NCBI GenBank assembly: GCA_913040765.1
Contig: CAJWIA010000058.1
Span: 1 to 7,967 of the forward strand
Length of the DNA: 7,967 nucleotides
Source: an uncultured Anaerolineales bacterium
Lineage (GTDB): Bacteria > Chloroflexota > Anaerolineae > Anaerolineales > UBA11657
Reading direction: 5' to 3'
Below are positions 5,850 through 7,967 of this stretch, piece by piece. A program made the position numbers and the translations under genes. The notes beneath the pieces are model-generated. The model saw only the letters and a program-made list of their open reading frames with translations. It did not search any database and was not told where the DNA came from. How positions within the stretch are numbered: the first letter of the stretch is position 1; each line of letters opens with the position of its first letter.

Positions 5850-5889
5850 AACAACATACAATAGTGACAGTAATGTAAAGGAGTAAATC

Positions 5890-6234
5890 ATGTCAAACAA
5901 CAATAGTGACTTTGGTGCATTTTTTTCTGGATTTGTAATTGGTGGACTTGTTGGAGCAGCAGTGGCTCTAGTTTTAGCTCCGCAGAGTGGTCAAGAAACG
6001 CGTCAGCAAATCCATGACAAAGGAGTAGAACTCAAGGAGCAAGGCTCTAACAGTTGGTACAGTGCTAAAGAAAAGGCACAGCATGCAGCAGAAGATGGCA
6101 AAATGCGAGCTGCAGAAATGGCTTCTGAGATGCGGAACAAAGCTGAAGAAATAGTGCGCGAAGCAGCAAAAACAGCCACCAAAAAGGCGCGTAGTACAAA
6201 AAAGTCTAGCAGCACCACAAAAAATGACGGGTAA
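5890..6234 (+). CDS. YtxH family protein (general-stress/gas-vesicle-like small protein)
   Basis: This 114-residue protein has the YtxH layout. A glycine-rich membrane helix (FFSGFVIGGLVGAAVALVLAP, 11-31) runs into the family signature APQSGQETRQQI (30-41). A long charged helical region follows (about 42-98, KEKAQHAAEDGKMRAAEMASEMRNKAEEIVREA), then a Lys/Ser/Thr-rich tail (KKARSTKKSSSTTK). A Lys/Arg-rich tail of this kind could contact nucleic acid or the membrane surface; this is inference. AAAGGAG (5877-5883) six bases before the ATG supports the start. It is likely co-transcribed with the preceding membrane protein, although a TACAAT at 5857-5862 could be a weak internal -10. The molecular function of the family is not established. 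It ends 42 bases before the convergent nnr stop. Confidence 0.88.
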   Translation: MSNNNSDFGAFFSGFVIGGLVGAAVALVLAPQSGQETRQQIHDKGVELKEQGSNSWYSAKEKAQHAAEDGKMRAAEMASEMRNKAEEIVREAAKTATKKARSTKKSSSTTKNDG

Positions 6235-6276
6235 AACTCAGAACAATAGTTGAATTACTTAGTCTCGAGAAGCAAA

Positions 6277-7905
6277 CTAAGACATAACAGATGAAATAGC
6301 CTTAGGAGTCACATCAAGTACATCACTAGCAAGTACACTTGCTGCCGTACCGACCTCTGACAAGGCTATTTCTCCTGCTAGACCATGTAAAAAAGTTCCG
6401 GCTACAGCAGCTTGATGAGGTTGCATTCCCTGAGCTAGCAGTCCCGCAATCAAACCAGCCAACACATCTCCAGTTCCTGCACAAGCTAATGCAGCGTTAG
6501 CAAAAGGATTCACAGTAACATTACCCTCAGGTGTACATACTACGGTGAAAGCACCCTTGAGAACCACAATATGTCCCCATTGGATCGCAAATCGACTAGC
6601 CACATTAATCCGATCGGATTGGATTTCATCTATTGACAGTCCAGTAAGAAAAGCCATTTCACCGGGATGAGGAGTAAGAACAGAGAGCTCTGGTAAACGC
6701 AAATACCATTCCGGCAACTGTGCAAGCAATCTTAAACCATCAGCATCAACGACTGTAGGAGGCAATCGCGGTGTATCGAATTCAGCATTCGTATTACCCT
6801 TACTTTCAACAGAAAAACCTATACCTCCTGTTACATCATCTTTAACAGATGAAAATATTCCATGTATAAAATCTGCTGTTGGCCTTTCAGTACCCCACCC
6901 AGGACCAAGCAATAGTGAATCGACGTTTTCAAGTGCTTGACGAATAATAGAAACTCCAGAATCAGAAATTACACCCATATCGCTAGGTAAAATTATATAA
7001 GTAGCCTCCGGCAACTGTGACGCAACAATCCCATGAATAATGCCTGGCACAGCGACAGTCACCAACCCCGTGCCCACCCTATACGCACCTGCTGCAGCCA
7101 AATAAGCTGCTCCGGAGTAATTAATTGATCCAGCCACTACTAGAGCAGTACCAAAAGTACCCTTATGAGAGTCGCGTGATCGTTCAGGCAGCATTGAGCC
7201 AACATCCGCACCGGAAGCAAGATTTAATTGTATGGAATCAAGTGCGGACAAGTCTGAGGGCCACCCTATATCAGCTAAAACCAATTCTCCAACTGCATCT
7301 GCTCCGGGAAATATAAATTGACCGATTTTCGCTGCCCCAAAAGTGATACTAATGTCAGCATACAAGATATGCTCATCAACCACGCCCGTATCACAATCCA
7401 AGCCGGATGGACAATCAACTGCAACACACAATACTTCTCGGCCATCCAATTCGACTGATGCAATTCCTAACATTTTAGCTGCCACACTTTTGAGTGGAAC
7501 TCTAGCACCAGTACCGAATATGGCATCTATGAAAACATCTGCTTTACGAATTTCACTTGTATATATCTCCATTTTATAATCGTCTTCTGGGGTAATCACG
7601 GTAGCACCAGCCAGCAAGGCTTTTTGCTTATTATCAGCATTATTGTCAGTCGTATTTATAGTAAAAACATTGACAATGGCACCAGACGCAGCTAATAACC
7701 GGGCAACAACAAATCCGTCTCCTCCATTGTTTCCAGGACCCGCAACAACCACAAAACTTTTGGAGGATATATCGGTAATTCTCGCGCATATATGCTCAAA
7801 CACGGCACTACCTGCCATTTCCATCATATGATCATAGGACACACCGCAAGAGACTGCTTCAGACTCAAGCATATGCATTTGTTCAACAGTAACTATTTTT
7901 GGCAT
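6277..7905 (-). CDS. nnr: Bifunctional NAD(P)H-hydrate epimerase / ADP-dependent dehydratase
   Basis: Nnr repairs NADH and NADPH damaged by hydration. The N-terminal domain (about 1-215, YjeF_N) epimerises R- to S-NAD(P)HX. Landmarks are AGPGNNGGDGFVVARLL (55-71), DAIFGTG with catalytic Asp127, and VAVDCPSGLDCDTG (161-174). The C-terminal ribokinase-like domain (about 235-540, YjeF_C/CARKD) dehydrates S-NAD(P)HX using ADP. Landmarks are HKGTFGTALVVAGS (247-260), GPGWG (334-338), VVDADGL (385-391), TPHPGE (411-416), VLKGAFTVV (448-456) and CAGTGDVLAGL with catalytic Asp480. At 542 residues it is slightly long. The extra length is around 350-382, a Gly/Ser/Asn-rich insert before VVDADGL. ATG 7905 is the only sensible start, because an in-frame TAG lies just upstream. 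No clear ribosome site precedes it. The enzyme is cytoplasmic and housekeeping, and the gene is convergent with ytxH. Confidence 0.96.
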   Translation of the reverse strand: MPKIVTVEQMHMLESEAVSCGVSYDHMMEMAGSAVFEHICARITDISSKSFVVVAGPGNNGGDGFVVARLLAASGAIVNVFTINTTDNNADNKQKALLAGATVITPEDDYKMEIYTSEIRKADVFIDAIFGTGARVPLKSVAAKMLGIASVELDGREVLCVAVDCPSGLDCDTGVVDEHILYADISITFGAAKIGQFIFPGADAVGELVLADIGWPSDLSALDSIQLNLASGADVGSMLPERSRDSHKGTFGTALVVAGSINYSGAAYLAAAGAYRVGTGLVTVAVPGIIHGIVASQLPEATYIILPSDMGVISDSGVSIIRQALENVDSLLLGPGWGTERPTADFIHGIFSSVKDDVTGGIGFSVESKGNTNAEFDTPRLPPTVVDADGLRLLAQLPEWYLRLPELSVLTPHPGEMAFLTGLSIDEIQSDRINVASRFAIQWGHIVVLKGAFTVVCTPEGNVTVNPFANAALACAGTGDVLAGLIAGLLAQGMQPHQAAVAGTFLHGLAGEIALSEVGTAASVLASDVLDVTPKAISSVMS

Positions 7906-7967
7906 TTGTGTGGGTCCATAAAATTTGTAGATGATACCGTGCTATCACTCATACTGACTTGTTGTAA

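Noticed and set aside
6258..6281. CTTAGT/ACTAAG inverted pair between ytxH and nnr as a bidirectional terminator
   Set aside because: The stem is only six base pairs with a 12-base loop, it overlaps the nnr stop codon, and no run of T or A follows. It is too weak to list as a terminator.
7906..7967. A tiny minus-strand open frame (MSDSTVSSTNF...) just upstream of and overlapping nnr
   Set aside because: It is only about 19 codons, has no ribosome site and overlaps the nnr start out of frame. Nothing supports it as a gene.

Overview
The window reads as ordinary chromosomal DNA from a free-living bacterium. It is A+T-rich, densely coded, and shows no transposase, phage gene, CRISPR array or tRNA that I can see. 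Protein style points to the phylum Chloroflexota, possibly a marine Dehalococcoidia/SAR202-type lineage. The clues are the 99-residue 'TWDIKP...PTDAWY' protein, the metallo-beta-lactamase-fold protein with its GPGEYEIGG motif, the Nnr sequence NPFANAALACAGTGDVLAG, and a cysteine desulfurase directly followed by mnmA. This assignment rests on family resemblance from memory, not on a search.

Layout. Positions 1-1654 (minus strand, running off the left edge) hold most of a lipoprotein gene. It encodes an M1-aminopeptidase-like fold followed by the start of a LysM domain. The zinc-binding and catalytic residues of the M1 family are replaced, so it looks like a pseudo-peptidase. A 107-bp divergent intergenic region with an extended -10 promoter leads into a five-gene plus-strand operon (1762-5267): an MBL-fold protein, a small alpha/beta protein, an IscS/NifS-type cysteine desulfurase, the tRNA 2-thiouridylase MnmA, and an 88-residue membrane protein. 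The last two junctions overlap by one base. The desulfurase and MnmA form an obvious functional pair, with sulfur from cysteine going to s2U34 of tRNA. The roles of the other three genes are open.

A 171-bp gap (5268-5438) follows. It has a 14-bp palindrome and a perfect 23-bp inverted repeat with a 3-nt loop. The right arm covers the -35 position of a strong extended -10 promoter (TGCTATAAT). That promoter is spaced so that transcription should begin at or next to the ATG of the next gene, which suggests a leaderless, operator-controlled message. It drives a two-helix membrane protein with a DUF948-like tail and then a YtxH-family protein (5439-6234), probably an envelope or stress module.

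Convergent to these is the bifunctional NAD(P)H-hydrate repair enzyme Nnr (6277-7905, minus strand), complete in both domains. The last 62 bases hold no gene I can support.

The items most worth a second look are the dead M1 domain joined to LysM, the large dyad at the leaderless promoter, and the altered metal-binding motif of the MBL-fold protein.
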